From: Marivita sp.
Lineage (GTDB): Bacteria > Pseudomonadota > Alphaproteobacteria > Rhodobacterales > Rhodobacteraceae
Assembly (NCBI RefSeq): GCF_022763305.1
Contig: NZ_JALEGT010000040.1
Location: 1-49,843, forward strand
Direction: 5' to 3'
DNA length: 49,843 bases
The notes under the pieces are model-generated. The model searched no databases and was not told where the DNA came from. It was given only the letters and a program-made list of their open reading frames with translations. A program made the position numbers and the translations under genes. How positions within the stretch are numbered: the stretch's first letter is position 1; each line of letters starts with the position of its first letter. Below, piece after piece: positions 25,057 through 33,430 of this stretch.

Positions 25057-26112
25057 ATGGCGCTGATCCCTGCGACGCTGCCCGATCTGCTGGATCACGG
25101 TTTTGACACCGTGATCGACGTGCGCAGCCCTGCCGAATTCGCCGAGGACCATGTTCCGGGCGCGATCAACCTGCCGGTTCTCGACAACGAGGAGCGCGCG
25201 CGGGTGGGGACGATCTACAAGCAGGTGAGCCCGTTCGATGCGCGCAAGATCGGTGCTGCCTTGGTGTTCCGCAATGCTGCTAACCATATAGAAAGGTCTT
25301 TGTCGCATCATGACGGAGCGTGGCGTCCCCTGGTCTATTGCTGGCGCGGTGGGCAAAGATCCGGGTCGTTCGCGTGGCTGTTGAAGGAAATCGGCTGGCG
25401 GTCGGATGTGGTTCAGGGCGGGTACAAGACCTATCGTCGGCTTGTCGCGGACATGCTGCACCATCAGCCGTTGCCGTTCCGCTTCGTTCAGTTGGGCGGC
25501 TATACGGGCACGGCCAAGACAGAGCTTTTGCCGCTGCTGGCGGCACGTGGCATACAGGTGATCGATCTGGAAGGTCTGGCCAACCATCGGGGATCGCTTC
25601 TGGGGTCGATGGGTGAACAGCCATCGCAAAAGGCGTTCGAAAGCGCGCTTGCGGGAGTGCTGTGCCGCCTTGATCCGGCGCGGCCCGTGCTGGTCGAGGC
25701 GGAGAGCAGCAAGATCGGGCAGATTCTCGTGCCGCCCTCGCTCTGGGACGGGATGAAGGTGGCGCCGTGGATCGAGCTTCTGGCCCCGCTCGAGGCGCGG
25801 ACAGACTATCTACTGAGGGCCTATGACGACATTCTGTCCGACCGCGAAACATTGCAGGCGCGTTTGGCGCCGCTCAGGGCGCATCGGGGCGAGGCGCTTG
25901 TGGCGGAGTGGACCCGGCTGAGCGCTGCGGGGGACAAACGGGCGCTTACGCGGTCGTTGATGGAAGACCATTACGACCTCGCCTACGCGAAGTCGATGAA
26001 GGCGATGGCCCCTCAGGTGATGGCACGGATCACGGCAGAGGGGCTGAAGCCGTCAGATTTGGAACAGGTCGCAGGAGAGGTTGCAGCGGCGCTTCAGGCG
26101 ATGGAGATCTGA
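25057..26112 (+). CDS. mnmH: tRNA 2-selenouridine synthase (SelU)
   Basis: The 351-residue protein has an N-terminal rhodanese domain with active loop YCWRGGQRSG (Cys near residue 94). A P-loop domain follows whose motif reads GGYTGTAKTELL (about 147-158), a slightly altered Walker A. It replaces sulfur by selenium in 2-thiouridine at the wobble position of some tRNAs, using selenophosphate. It starts five bases after pqiC. Its 3' end overlaps the convergent selD gene by 19 bases, and SelD makes its selenium donor. Confidence 0.93.
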   Translation: MALIPATLPDLLDHGFDTVIDVRSPAEFAEDHVPGAINLPVLDNEERARVGTIYKQVSPFDARKIGAALVFRNAANHIERSLSHHDGAWRPLVYCWRGGQRSGSFAWLLKEIGWRSDVVQGGYKTYRRLVADMLHHQPLPFRFVQLGGYTGTAKTELLPLLAARGIQVIDLEGLANHRGSLLGSMGEQPSQKAFESALAGVLCRLDPARPVLVEAESSKIGQILVPPSLWDGMKVAPWIELLAPLEARTDYLLRAYDDILSDRETLQARLAPLRAHRGEALVAEWTRLSAAGDKRALTRSLMEDHYDLAYAKSMKAMAPQVMARITAEGLKPSDLEQVAGEVAAALQAMEI

Positions 26113-28262
26113 CCAATCGGTCCGCGATGAAGATGGCCGATGATCGCGCTGCCCGGATGCCCGTTCCGGCGCAGCGTGTCGATCAAGTCCTGGGCCTGCC
26201 GTGCTGGGACCGCCGCCAGCAGCCCGCCGCCGGTTTGCGGATCAAAAAGCAGCCGTGTCTGCGGCGTATCCGGGATGTCCGGAAATCCCGCGCGATTGGC
26301 GGGGTAGAGCGAGGAATGCTCGCCGCGCTCTGACAGTGCGAGTGCCCCCGGCAGAAGCGGGATCGCCTCCAGCGCCAGGGTCGCCGCAAGCCCGGAGGCT
26401 GTGCAGAGGTTCTGGCAATGCCCGGCAAGGCCGAACCCGGTAAGATCGGTCATGGCCTGGGCCTTGCTGCCCAGGACCTGCGCTGCGGTTTTCTGGCCCT
26501 GCTGCATGGCCTCCAGCGCTGCAGCAACATCTTCGCCGCGCACCTTGCCGGACATCAGCGCGGCCATGATCACGCCGGTGCCGACCGGTTTGGTCAGGAT
26601 CAGCGCAGCACCGTCCTTCGCGCCGGACAGGGTGATGGGATCGCGGTCAGAGAGCCCCGTGATGGCCAGACCGATGGTCAGCTCGTCGCCCATAGTGCTG
26701 TGCCCACCCACAATGTCTGCGCCCGCATCCTGCAGGATGGTTTGCGCCGCGCCGAGGACCTCGGTCAGGGTGCGTTCGGCCAGTTCTTCGGACAGACGCG
26801 GCAGGGTGATCGACAGGGTCGCGGCCTGCGGGCTCGCTCCCATGGCCCAGATGTCCCCCAGCGCGTGATGCGTGGCGATCCGCGCCATGACGGCCGGGTC
26901 GGGCCAGAAACTGCGCAGGTGATCTGTTGTGAAGACCTGCCGCATCCCGCCCGTGTGCAACAGCGCCGCATCGTCGCCGGGCAGAGGCGTGATGTCTGTG
27001 CGCTGCATGGGGTTCAGGGTGGCAAGCGACCGGGACAGCGCATCGCGGCCCAGTTTCGCACCGCACCCGCCACAGAGCGGTTTCGGGCCCATCGCCTTTT
27101 GCACGCCCTTGGCACGAGGATACGGCAGGGGCGGTACGGGCATTCTTGGCAGATCATCGAACTGCTCCATGAACCTGCGGTCGATCCGGTCCTTCCAGGT
27201 CCAGACCCAGGGGCCGGTAAAGGTCAGTCCGAACCTGTCGCCCAAGGCGGCTTTTTTTCCCAGCGAAATAAGCTTCAGGTAATCTTTTTGTGGGACATAC
27301 GACTTCAGCGGCCCGCCAGACAGGGAGGAGATCAGGTTATGATATAGAACGGGGGCTTGCCGCACGGCGTAGACGCCTGCCTTGGGCCGGGGGGCGTGGG
27401 ACATGTGCGCGCAATCGCCGACAGCAAAGATGCGGGGATCGCTCGTTTGCAGGCGGTCGTTGACGCTGAGAAACCCGTCTTTGGTGGCGAGCCCGCTGGC
27501 TTCCAGCCACGGGTAGGGACGTGCGCCCGCAGCACCTGTGATGAAATCGGCCTCGATCAGGGTGCCGTCCTGCAGGTGCACGGCATTGTCTGCCAGATGC
27601 GTGATCGACGCCTCTTCATGCAGAGTGACGCCCAGGTCATGAAGGGCGCCGCGCAGAGCCGATGCGCTTTTGGCCGGCAGGGCGGACAGCGCTTTGGACG
27701 CATCGATCAGATGGATCGTCGCGGCGCGGCTACGCTGTGCCAGAGCATGGGCCATCGCCATGGCGAGCTCGGCCCCAGCCACGCCGCCCCCGATAATGGC
27801 GACGCGCGCTGGGCCGGTCTCATTGCGGAACGCGTCCCATCGGGCGGCGAACGGCCCGAGCGGTTTGGCGGGGATCGCAGTCTCTGCAAAGCCCTGCAGG
27901 TCCGGCATATCGGAGGTGATGCCGACATCCACGGAGGCGACATCGAACCCCACTGGCGGGTGGTTGTCGATGTGAAGCGTGGCGCTGGCCGGGTCGATCG
28001 CGGTCACGGACCCCATGATGAGCCGGGCGTTGGCGACTTGGGCGAGGCGAACGAGGTCTATGTCGAGCTGCTCGCGGCTGTAATGCCCTGCGACGAAACC
28101 GGGCAGCATCCCGGAATAGGGCGCTGTCGGGCCCGGATTGATCAGCGTGACGCGTGCTCCGGGCAACGGTTTCATGGCCCATTTGCGCAGCACCAATGCA
28201 TGGGTGTGCCCACCTCCGACGAGAACGAGGTCCTGTGTGAGCGGCAGAGGTGGTTGCTGCAT
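26094..28262 (-). CDS. selD: FAD/NAD oxidoreductase-SelD fusion (selenophosphate synthase)
   Basis: The 722-residue protein is two enzymes. Residues 1 to about 375 are an NADH-dehydrogenase-II-like flavoprotein (LVLVGGGHTHALVLRKWAM at 12-30; FAVGDCAHM). Residues about 385-722 are selenide, water dikinase. The SelD active site reads CGGCGAKLG: the last Cys and Lys align with C17 and K20 of E. coli SelD. Further motifs are PGDDAALL, GDIWAMGA and TDLTGFGLAGH. The start MQQPPLPLTQ is preceded by in-frame non-family sequence, which I exclude. Such fusions are known in bacteria. Next to mnmH, its role is supplying selenophosphate for tRNA selenouridine. Confidence 0.92.
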   Translation of the reverse strand: MQQPPLPLTQDLVLVGGGHTHALVLRKWAMKPLPGARVTLINPGPTAPYSGMLPGFVAGHYSREQLDIDLVRLAQVANARLIMGSVTAIDPASATLHIDNHPPVGFDVASVDVGITSDMPDLQGFAETAIPAKPLGPFAARWDAFRNETGPARVAIIGGGVAGAELAMAMAHALAQRSRAATIHLIDASKALSALPAKSASALRGALHDLGVTLHEEASITHLADNAVHLQDGTLIEADFITGAAGARPYPWLEASGLATKDGFLSVNDRLQTSDPRIFAVGDCAHMSHAPRPKAGVYAVRQAPVLYHNLISSLSGGPLKSYVPQKDYLKLISLGKKAALGDRFGLTFTGPWVWTWKDRIDRRFMEQFDDLPRMPVPPLPYPRAKGVQKAMGPKPLCGGCGAKLGRDALSRSLATLNPMQRTDITPLPGDDAALLHTGGMRQVFTTDHLRSFWPDPAVMARIATHHALGDIWAMGASPQAATLSITLPRLSEELAERTLTEVLGAAQTILQDAGADIVGGHSTMGDELTIGLAITGLSDRDPITLSGAKDGAALILTKPVGTGVIMAALMSGKVRGEDVAAALEAMQQGQKTAAQVLGSKAQAMTDLTGFGLAGHCQNLCTASGLAATLALEAIPLLPGALALSERGEHSSLYPANRAGFPDIPDTPQTRLLFDPQTGGGLLAAVPARQAQDLIDTLRRNGHPGSAIIGHLHRGPIGQISIA

Positions 28263-28691
28263 GGGCGTGTCCTTTGATCCTTTCGGTCGGCTTAGCATGG
28301 GCCACGCCGCAGTCCCATGCGACGGGCGGTCAGTCTTGCGTGTCCATTCCAGATGTGCGGGCACGGGTGGCGGGTGGTCCGGACCGGCAGGGCGCGTGGA
28401 TCGGGCGATTGGGGCGCAGCAGGCAGAAATTTCTTCAATGCAGAAGTGAGTCGTTACGGTTTGCGTCCTAGTCCGAGGTCCGCGGCTGCAATGTGTCCCG
28501 CCTTGCTTCCGGTCGGGCTGGTCCTTTGGCAGGCGTGCAGAACCGTAGCAATTTGCCCATGGTTACGTGGGCGCAGACAGAGAGGAGTTATGCCAAGACA
28601 GCGGTCATCTCTTGCGGGTGGTCAGTGCCACAACCGCCAGTCCCTCCGGTTTCGGATTGGGCGATGGGTCGCCATCATGCTGCTCGTCCGA
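28263..28691. other. Intergenic region selD-scfR, no confident gene
   Basis: These 429 bases probably hold the selD promoter (minus strand) and the 3' end of the scfR transcript. A perfect palindrome AGAAATTTCT (28425-28434) lies between two GCAGAA direct repeats (28423-28428 and 28440-28445). An ATG at 28590 after AGAGGAG opens a plus-strand frame, but it runs antisense into scfR and does not look like protein. I find no tRNA. Confidence 0.5.
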
Positions 28692-30098
28692 TCAGCTTTC
28701 GTAACGGGTCTGACCGCGGCGATAGGCGTCTACCGGCAAGGTTACGTGCAGGGGCTGATGCGCGCGTTGCGGACAGGCGGTGCGCGGGCAGACATGACAG
28801 CTGGTCCCGATCTGGGCAAACAGGGTCCGGTCCTCCATGTTGAAGCGCTGCGCGTACCCGATCCGATGCGCCTGGTCGATGTCACAGCCGATGGCAACCA
28901 CAAGTCGGCGATCCTGATAGCGCTGGCCGACATTCGGCCGGTCCGATGTCCGCGAGACAGTGAAGAACCGCCCGCCATCGGGCATTTCGACGAATTGCGG
29001 AAGCAGTTGGCCGGGAACCTGAAAGGCACCGTGGATGTCCCAGACCGGACAGGCACCGCCTTCTTCGGCCAGCGTGATCGTGGTGGCATTGAACCGTTTC
29101 GACACGTTGCCAGCCCGGTCGACACGCAGGAAAAAGAACGGGATGCCGCGCTGCCCATCGCGCTGCAGCGTCGTCAGCCGCTGACACACCATTTCGAAAC
29201 TGACACCGAAGCCCGAGATAATCCGGTCGATATCGTACCGCGTGGCCTCGGCGATTGTCAGGAATTCGGTGTAGGGCATGAGAAGCGACGCGGCGAAATA
29301 ATTCGTCAGTTCCACGGTCAGCCGCGCGCGGCCCGCATCGGACGTTATGCCAGAGGCTGCGACATAGCTCTGCACGGTGTCACGGGCTTCGAGCAGGCCG
29401 ATCACATGGGCGAGCTGAAACACCCGATTGGGATGATCCAGCGCCTCGGACAGGTGCACGATGCCGTCCGTTTCTCGGAAATGGCGCAGTGCACCGGGCA
29501 TGTCCGAGAGTTTCTGCACGGTGCAGGTGACAGTGTGTTCAAGTCGCAGGTGACGCTTGAGCAAGGCATACATGTCGTCATGCGACCCACCCAGCCTTGC
29601 GCGCAGGTCTTCGGCCTGTCGTTCCAATGGGTCGAAATGATTCTCGTGTGCGCGGAACACGTCGTGGATCGCGGTCTCGGGTGTCTTGAACCGCAGGTCG
29701 CTGCCGCCAGTCTGCCCGGCGAGCCTGCGGAACTGGTCGGCCATCGACCGGTGTGCCTGATGCAGGTGCAGAAACCGTTCGACCAATGTCGGGGCATGAT
29801 CGAGCGCCGCGCGCAATTCCGTCAGGTCAGGTGGGTCATCGCCAAAGATCGGATCGCGCACCGCAGCCCGCAGGTCGGCAAGACGGGTTGCTTCGGTATT
29901 GGTGACAAGGCTGCGCATGTCCACGCCATAGGCTTCGGTCAGCGCGACAAGAACCTGCACCGACAGGCTGCGCTGGTTGTTTTCCAACAGGTTGACATAG
30001 GCGGCGGAAATGCCCAGCCGCTGGGCCATTTCGGCCTGCGTGTGCTTCATCTGGCGGCGCAACTGCCGCAATTGTGGGCCAACAAAGGTCTTGCTCAT
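28692..30098 (-). CDS. ScfR/PccR-type short-chain acyl-CoA regulator
   Basis: This 468-residue XRE-family regulator has an HTH at residues 8-62 (KHTQAEMAQRLGISAAYVNL). A central IrrE/DUF955-like region has lost the zinc motif (LAHVIGLLE where HEXXH would be; ELTNYFAASLLMP keeps the second helix). The DUF2083-type C-terminus carries CHVCPRTACPQRA. Family members such as PccR in Rhodobacter and RamB in Corynebacterium sense short-chain acyl-CoAs and control carboxylate metabolism. It is divergent from tctCBA and a downstream acyl-CoA synthetase gene, its likely targets. Compared with the 5706 homologue, it lacks the DHp-like segment. Confidence 0.88.
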   Translation of the reverse strand: MSKTFVGPQLRQLRRQMKHTQAEMAQRLGISAAYVNLLENNQRSLSVQVLVALTEAYGVDMRSLVTNTEATRLADLRAAVRDPIFGDDPPDLTELRAALDHAPTLVERFLHLHQAHRSMADQFRRLAGQTGGSDLRFKTPETAIHDVFRAHENHFDPLERQAEDLRARLGGSHDDMYALLKRHLRLEHTVTCTVQKLSDMPGALRHFRETDGIVHLSEALDHPNRVFQLAHVIGLLEARDTVQSYVAASGITSDAGRARLTVELTNYFAASLLMPYTEFLTIAEATRYDIDRIISGFGVSFEMVCQRLTTLQRDGQRGIPFFFLRVDRAGNVSKRFNATTITLAEEGGACPVWDIHGAFQVPGQLLPQFVEMPDGGRFFTVSRTSDRPNVGQRYQDRRLVVAIGCDIDQAHRIGYAQRFNMEDRTLFAQIGTSCHVCPRTACPQRAHQPLHVTLPVDAYRRGQTRYES

Positions 30099-30264
30099 GT
30101 TTACAACCTTACAAAAACAAAACTTGTTGTGGCAAGAATTAACATCACGACCGCATTAAGGGTGAAATTATATTTCGTCACGATATCTATCCTCTCAAGT
30201 CCGATAGAGGAGAGGTTGCAATCGCGGCTGACGGGAGCGGACTTTTTGATCGGGAGGATATTAC
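30099..30264. promoter_or_regulatory. Divergent control region scfR-tctC
   Basis: For scfR (minus) a -35-like TTGCCA (30135-30130) is followed by an AT-rich spacer containing the palindrome ACAA-AAC-TTGT (30117-30127), a candidate operator inside the promoter. Near tctC, CCTCTC (30191-30196) and GAGAGG (30210-30215) form an inverted repeat that would lie in the leader. The tctC ribosome site is GGGAGGA (30250-30256). Confidence 0.45.
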
Positions 30265-31254
30265 ATGATCTACAAAATGACACGTCGTGCGGCACTGGCA
30301 GGTGTTGCGTCCATCGCGATGATCGCAGCGGGAGCCACGTCGGCGCTGGCAGAAGGCTGGAAGCCGCAGAAACCCATCGAAATGGTGATCATGGCCGGTC
30401 AGGGTGGTGGCGCAGACCGTCTGGCGCGTCTGTTCCAGTCGATCATCCAGAAGGAAGGGTTGGCGTCCATGCCGATCCTGCCGGTCAACAAGGGTGGTGG
30501 CTCGGGCGCCGAAGCGTTGCGGTATCTCAAGGACAACGAGGGCGACGCGCACAAGATCATGGCGACGCTGAACAGCTATTTCACCACGCCTCTGCGCACG
30601 GATATCGGGGTCGATATCGAGGAGTTTACGCCGATTGCGCGCATGGCGGTCGACACTTTCGTGCTGTGGGTGAACGCGGACAGCGACATTCAGACCCTCG
30701 ACGACTATGTGGCGGCGGTGAAAGCGGCTGGCGGATCATGGAAGATGGGTGGCACCGGAACCGGTCAGGAAGACAGCCTGCTCACAGCGATGCTGGAAAA
30801 GGAATTCGGCATTGAAGTGACTTATGTTCCCTTCGACGGCGGCGGCGACGTGGCCAAGAATCTGGTCGGGGGCCATATCGACAGCACCGTCAACAACCCC
30901 TCCGAACAGATGGGTTTCTGGAAGGCGGGCAAATCGCGTCCGATCGCGGCCTTCACCACCGAGCGCATCGAAGCCTTCCCGGATGTGCCGACCGCACGCG
31001 AACTTGGGCACGACATCGTCTACACGATGCAGCGCTCGTTCGTGGCACCCAAAGGCATGCCGGCTGAGGCGGTGGCCTACTACACCGAGATGTTCCGCCA
31101 GCTGAGCGAAACCGAGGAATGGAAGAAATACACAGCCGATGAGGCGCTGGATCCCGACTTCCTGTCCGGCGATGCGCTGCAGGCTTACTTCCTCGAGGAG
31201 CGCGAGAAGCATGCGGCCATTCTGGCCGACATGGAAGCTGACAGCTCGTCCTGA
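30265..31254 (+). CDS. tctC: TTT-family periplasmic solute-binding protein (TctC type)
   Basis: The 329-residue protein has an export signal MIYKMTRRAALAGVASIAMI with possible Tat motif TRRAAL and cleavage after ALA near residue 29. The mature sequence KPIEMVIMAGQGGGADRLARL and PFDGGGDVAKNLVGGHIDSTV fit the Bug/TctC receptor family. It delivers a carboxylate to TctAB. An ideal 10-bp terminator hairpin follows the gene. The ligand is not identifiable; the linked CoA ligase suggests a small carboxylate that is activated after entry. Confidence 0.88.
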   Translation: MIYKMTRRAALAGVASIAMIAAGATSALAEGWKPQKPIEMVIMAGQGGGADRLARLFQSIIQKEGLASMPILPVNKGGGSGAEALRYLKDNEGDAHKIMATLNSYFTTPLRTDIGVDIEEFTPIARMAVDTFVLWVNADSDIQTLDDYVAAVKAAGGSWKMGGTGTGQEDSLLTAMLEKEFGIEVTYVPFDGGGDVAKNLVGGHIDSTVNNPSEQMGFWKAGKSRPIAAFTTERIEAFPDVPTARELGHDIVYTMQRSFVAPKGMPAEAVAYYTEMFRQLSETEEWKKYTADEALDPDFLSGDALQAYFLEEREKHAAILADMEADSSS

Positions 31255-31288
31255 GCCAAGACGATCGATCGCCAGATTTCTGGCGTCG

Positions 31289-31318
31289 GGCCGGGGTGAT
31301 CTCCACCCCGGCCTGTTT
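31289..31318 (+). terminator. Intra-operon terminator/attenuator after tctC
   Basis: A perfect 10-bp stem GGCCGGGGTG (31289-31298) pairs with CACCCCGGCC (31304-31313), with a 5-nt loop, followed by TGTTTT. It stands 34 bases after the tctC stop and 57 bases before tctB. It should stop most transcripts after the abundant binding protein. Confidence 0.75.
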
Positions 31319-31374
31319 TGACGACCGGGCAGGGGTGCCCGGACCAGACCAACCAGACGACCGGGGAGAACAGG

Positions 31375-31863
31375 ATGCTTGTCGCAGACAGAGTCATCGC
31401 CATCGCCATCATGGCACTATCCGCCTATTTCATGTGGCACGCCACCGCCTTGCCTATCGGGTGGAACGGAATGACCGGCGGGCCAGGGGGTGGGGCTTTC
31501 CCGTTCTGGCTTTCGCTGCTCATGCTTCTGTCTGCTGCGGGCGTTCTTGTGCGCAGCCTGACGCAGGCGCCGTCCTCGCAGCATTTCTTCGACAGCCACA
31601 TGCTGCGCAACGTGATCATGGTGGTGCTGTCTCTCTTCGTGACCATTGCGCTGATCCCTGTGGTGGGCGCCTATGTGGCGCTGCCGTTGTTCCTCTTCTG
31701 GTACCTGCGGATCTATGGCGGACACGGATGGGTGCTCACCGGCATCCTGACCTTCGCGACGCCGGTCTTCGTGTTCTTCTTTTTCGAGGTGACGCTGAAG
31801 ATCCTGTTGCCCAAAGGGGTGACTGAGCCGCTTTTCTTCCCGCTTTACGCAATGTTCTTCTGA
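31375..31863 (+). CDS. tctB: TTT-family small membrane subunit (TctB type)
   Basis: This 162-residue protein starts MLVADRVIAIAIMALSAYFM after GGGGAGAACAGG. It has four hydrophobic helices and the TctB hallmark segment GGPGGGAFPFWLSLLMLL near residues 35-52. It is the small membrane subunit partnering TctA. The longer frame upstream (from 31318) begins just past the terminator and is not used. It is followed by tctA after 15 bases. Confidence 0.88.
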   Translation: MLVADRVIAIAIMALSAYFMWHATALPIGWNGMTGGPGGGAFPFWLSLLMLLSAAGVLVRSLTQAPSSQHFFDSHMLRNVIMVVLSLFVTIALIPVVGAYVALPLFLFWYLRIYGGHGWVLTGILTFATPVFVFFFFEVTLKILLPKGVTEPLFFPLYAMFF

Positions 31864-31878
31864 TCGGGGGCCGGAACC

Positions 31879-33396
31879 ATGGATACGCTTGCACTTCTCG
31901 CGGACGGCTTTGCCACGTCCCTGTCGCCGCTCAATATCATGATCGTCCTCCTGGGCGTGACAGCGGGGCTTTTCATCGGCGCGATGCCGGGGCTGGGTTC
32001 GGTGAACGGGGTGGCCATCGTGCTGCCGCTGACCTTTATCGTGCCGCCGAGTTCGGCGATCATTCTTCTCTGTGCCATCTATTATGGCGCGATGTATGGC
32101 GGGGCGATTTCGTCGATCCTGTTGGGGATACCCGGCGCGTCAACGGCGGTGGCCACGACATTCGACGGGCGGCCCATGGCGCAACAGGGCAAGGCGGGTC
32201 TGGCGCTGATCGCCGCTGCGGTGGCGTCTTTCGTCGGGGGCACGATCTCGGTTCTGCTCTTCACGCTGTTCGCGGTGCCTCTGGCGGATCTGGCGCTGGC
32301 CTTCGGTCCGGCTGAGGAGTTCGCGCTGGTGCTTCTGGCGTTCACCACATTCGTGGGGCTGGGCGGAGACGACAAGTTGAAGACGATCATCATGATCTGT
32401 CTCGGGCTGGTGCTGAGCACGGTTGGTCTCGATCTGATCTCGGGTCAGCCGCGCCTGATCTTCGGCGATTTGCCGGGCTTTTATGCCGGGATCAGCTTTC
32501 TCGTGCTGGCGATCGGGGTCTACGGGATCGGCGAGATTCTCTATACCATCGAAACCTCGCGCACCGCGCCGCAGGTGACCCCGGCAAAGATTTCGCTGCG
32601 TGATTTGGGCGATGGCATCCGGACCATGAACCGGATGTGGCGCACCATGAGCCTTGGGTCGTTCCTTGGGTTTTTTGTGGGCATGCTGCCCGCGGCAGGG
32701 GCCACGCCGGCTGCCCTGATGGCGTATGGCATTGCGCGGTCCACGTCGAAGAATCCCAAGAGCTTTGGCAAGGGCAATATCGAAGGTGTGGCCGCACCGG
32801 AGACGGCGAACAATGCCGCCTCGACCGGGTCGCTGCTGCCGATGCTGACGCTGGGCATTCCCGGATCGCCGACCACCGCGCTGTTGCTGGGTGGGATGGT
32901 GATGTGGGGTCTGATGCCGGGGCCGATGCTGTTCATCGAGCAGCCGGATTTCGTCTGGGGCCTGATCTCGTCGCTCTACACGGCGAACTTTGCCGCCGTG
33001 GCGATCAATATCGCGCTGATCCCGCTGTTTGTCTGGGCGCTGCGGATGCCGTTTACCGTGCTCTGTGCGCTGGTGATCGTGCTCTGCATCGTGGGCGGGT
33101 TCGCTCCGAGCCAGAAGATGCACGATGTCTGGCTGATCGCGGGCTTCGGTGTGGCGGGCTATCTGCTGCGCAAGGCGGATTACCCGCTGGCGCCGCTGGT
33201 TCTGGCGCTTGTGCTGGGCCCGTTGATGGAGAAAAGCTTCCGTCAGACGCTGATTTCCGAGCAGGGCAACATCCTGGCATTTGTCGAAAGACCGCTGTCG
33301 GGGACATTTATTGCCATCGCCGTGCTTTTCTTTGTGCTCCCACTTGTTAAGTATCTGCGCAAGGGTGGCGCCCGGAGCATCGCTCCGGCGGAATGA
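31879..33396 (+). CDS. tctA: TTT-family large membrane subunit (TctA type)
   Basis: This 505-residue transporter has about 11-12 helices. The duplicated TctA motifs are GLFIGAMPGLGSVNGVA (about 31-47) and, in the second half, LGFFVGMLPAAGATPAALMAYG and TLGIPGSPTTALLLGGM. It catalyses solute uptake driven by an ion gradient, with TctC as receptor. The next gene, an acyl-CoA synthetase, starts 34 bases later and is probably in the same transcript. Confidence 0.92.
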   Translation: MDTLALLADGFATSLSPLNIMIVLLGVTAGLFIGAMPGLGSVNGVAIVLPLTFIVPPSSAIILLCAIYYGAMYGGAISSILLGIPGASTAVATTFDGRPMAQQGKAGLALIAAAVASFVGGTISVLLFTLFAVPLADLALAFGPAEEFALVLLAFTTFVGLGGDDKLKTIIMICLGLVLSTVGLDLISGQPRLIFGDLPGFYAGISFLVLAIGVYGIGEILYTIETSRTAPQVTPAKISLRDLGDGIRTMNRMWRTMSLGSFLGFFVGMLPAAGATPAALMAYGIARSTSKNPKSFGKGNIEGVAAPETANNAASTGSLLPMLTLGIPGSPTTALLLGGMVMWGLMPGPMLFIEQPDFVWGLISSLYTANFAAVAINIALIPLFVWALRMPFTVLCALVIVLCIVGGFAPSQKMHDVWLIAGFGVAGYLLRKADYPLAPLVLALVLGPLMEKSFRQTLISEQGNILAFVERPLSGTFIAIAVLFFVLPLVKYLRKGGARSIAPAE

Positions 33397-33430
33397 ACTG
33401 ACTACAACTGACTGAAGAAGGGACAGGGCA

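Noticed and set aside
26850-27060. Possible selenocysteine codon in selD
   Set aside because: The active-site position encodes Cys (CGGCGAK) and no in-frame TGA interrupts the gene.
28317-30815. Plus-strand frame of 832 codons, with an AGAGGAG-ATG at 28581-28592
   Set aside because: It is antisense to the well-supported scfR gene and overlaps tctC in another frame; no recognisable protein pattern.
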